A DNA stretch of 6,239 nt, taken from Acidobacteriaceae bacterium (lineage in GTDB: Bacteria; Acidobacteriota; Terriglobia; Terriglobales; Acidobacteriaceae). Shown in pieces: positions 6,072-6,239 of the stretch. Under the pieces are notes generated by a model. The model was given only the letters and a program-made list of their open reading frames with translations, searched no databases and had not been told where the DNA came from. The first letter of the stretch is position 1, and the number at the start of each line of letters is the position of its first letter. The stretch lies in NCBI GenBank assembly GCA_009781125.1, contig WQYS01000149.1, positions 1 through 6,239 of the forward strand, given 5' to 3'. Position numbers and translations under genes: made by a program.

Positions 6072-6239
6072 AGTTTGAGAGCACAGGATCGACGTTGCGC
6101 GATCAGCAGAGTTTCTGGCTGCTGCGTCTGCGCGGCCCGATCTTTTTCTTTATTGTCGTGCTCTCGCTGGCGGGAATCTATGCAGCCCGCGAGGTTCCTA
6201 TTTCGGTCTTTCCGGATACGAACTTTCCCCGCATAGTGA
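6068..6239 (+). CDS. RND efflux permease, N-terminal part (cut by window edge)
   Basis: Fifty-seven codons are present before the right edge. After a cytoplasmic start of about 22 residues (MKFESTGSTLRDQQSFWLLR), a first membrane helix runs from about 24 to 40 (PIFFFIVVLSLAGIYAA). It is followed by REVPISVFPDTNFPRIV, the well-known start of the first periplasmic domain in AcrB/CzcA-type pumps. The full protein would normally be about 1,000-1,100 residues and would drive substrate export by proton antiport. The ATG overlaps the adaptor stop (ATGA, 6068-6071), and GAGG at 6057-6060 gives good seven-base spacing. The proton-relay and substrate-site residues are outside the window, so drug-type and metal-type pumps cannot be separated here. 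Confidence 0.93.
   Translation, partial: MKFESTGSTLRDQQSFWLLRLRGPIFFFIVVLSLAGIYAAREVPISVFPDTNFPRIV

Overview
The window looks like chromosome of a soil-type Acidobacteriota (Terriglobia-like). This is inferred from GC-rich coding sequence, a VWA-domain protein of the type named after acidobacteria (VWFA-related acidobacterial domain), a Tat-exported plant-glycan hydrolase and an RND efflux operon. No database search was possible, so taxonomy is an inference. There are no RNA genes, insertion sequences, CRISPR arrays or other clear mobile elements.

Layout. Positions 1-398 (minus strand) hold a type II toxin-antitoxin pair of ParD/ParE type. The antitoxin is complete, and the toxin overlaps its stop by one base (TGATG) and runs off the left edge after 39 codons. 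Positions 399-506 are a short divergent control region with a promoter-like pair for each direction and a 12-bp perfect palindrome between them. Positions 507-1523 (plus) encode a secreted VWA protein with an intact metal-binding (MIDAS) site. After 43 bp comes a 610-residue GH127/DUF1680 family protein (1567-3399), probably a beta-L-arabinofuranosidase, with a twin-arginine signal. A hairpin with a perfect 8-bp stem spans its stop codon. Positions 3451-6239 are an RND-type tripartite efflux operon: outer-membrane factor (TolC family), lipoprotein membrane-fusion protein, then the RND permease, which is cut by the right edge after 57 codons. The three genes are joined by two ATGA overlaps.

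How they work together. The efflux genes form one machine: inner-membrane pump, periplasmic adaptor and outer-membrane duct. The toxin-antitoxin pair is a self-contained module. The VWA gene and the GH127 gene may be co-transcribed, but no functional link is shown. A pattern worth noting is that the genes that appear to be first in their transcription units (antitoxin, VWA, TolC) lack a usable Shine-Dalgarno and have a -10-like hexamer within about 10 nt of the start codon. GH127 and the RND permease, which are internal, have clear Shine-Dalgarno sequences. This suggests leaderless transcripts for the first genes.

I see no clearly new multi-gene system. The most interesting points are the variant metal-site spacing in the GH127 protein, the leaderless pattern, and the compact divergent control region.
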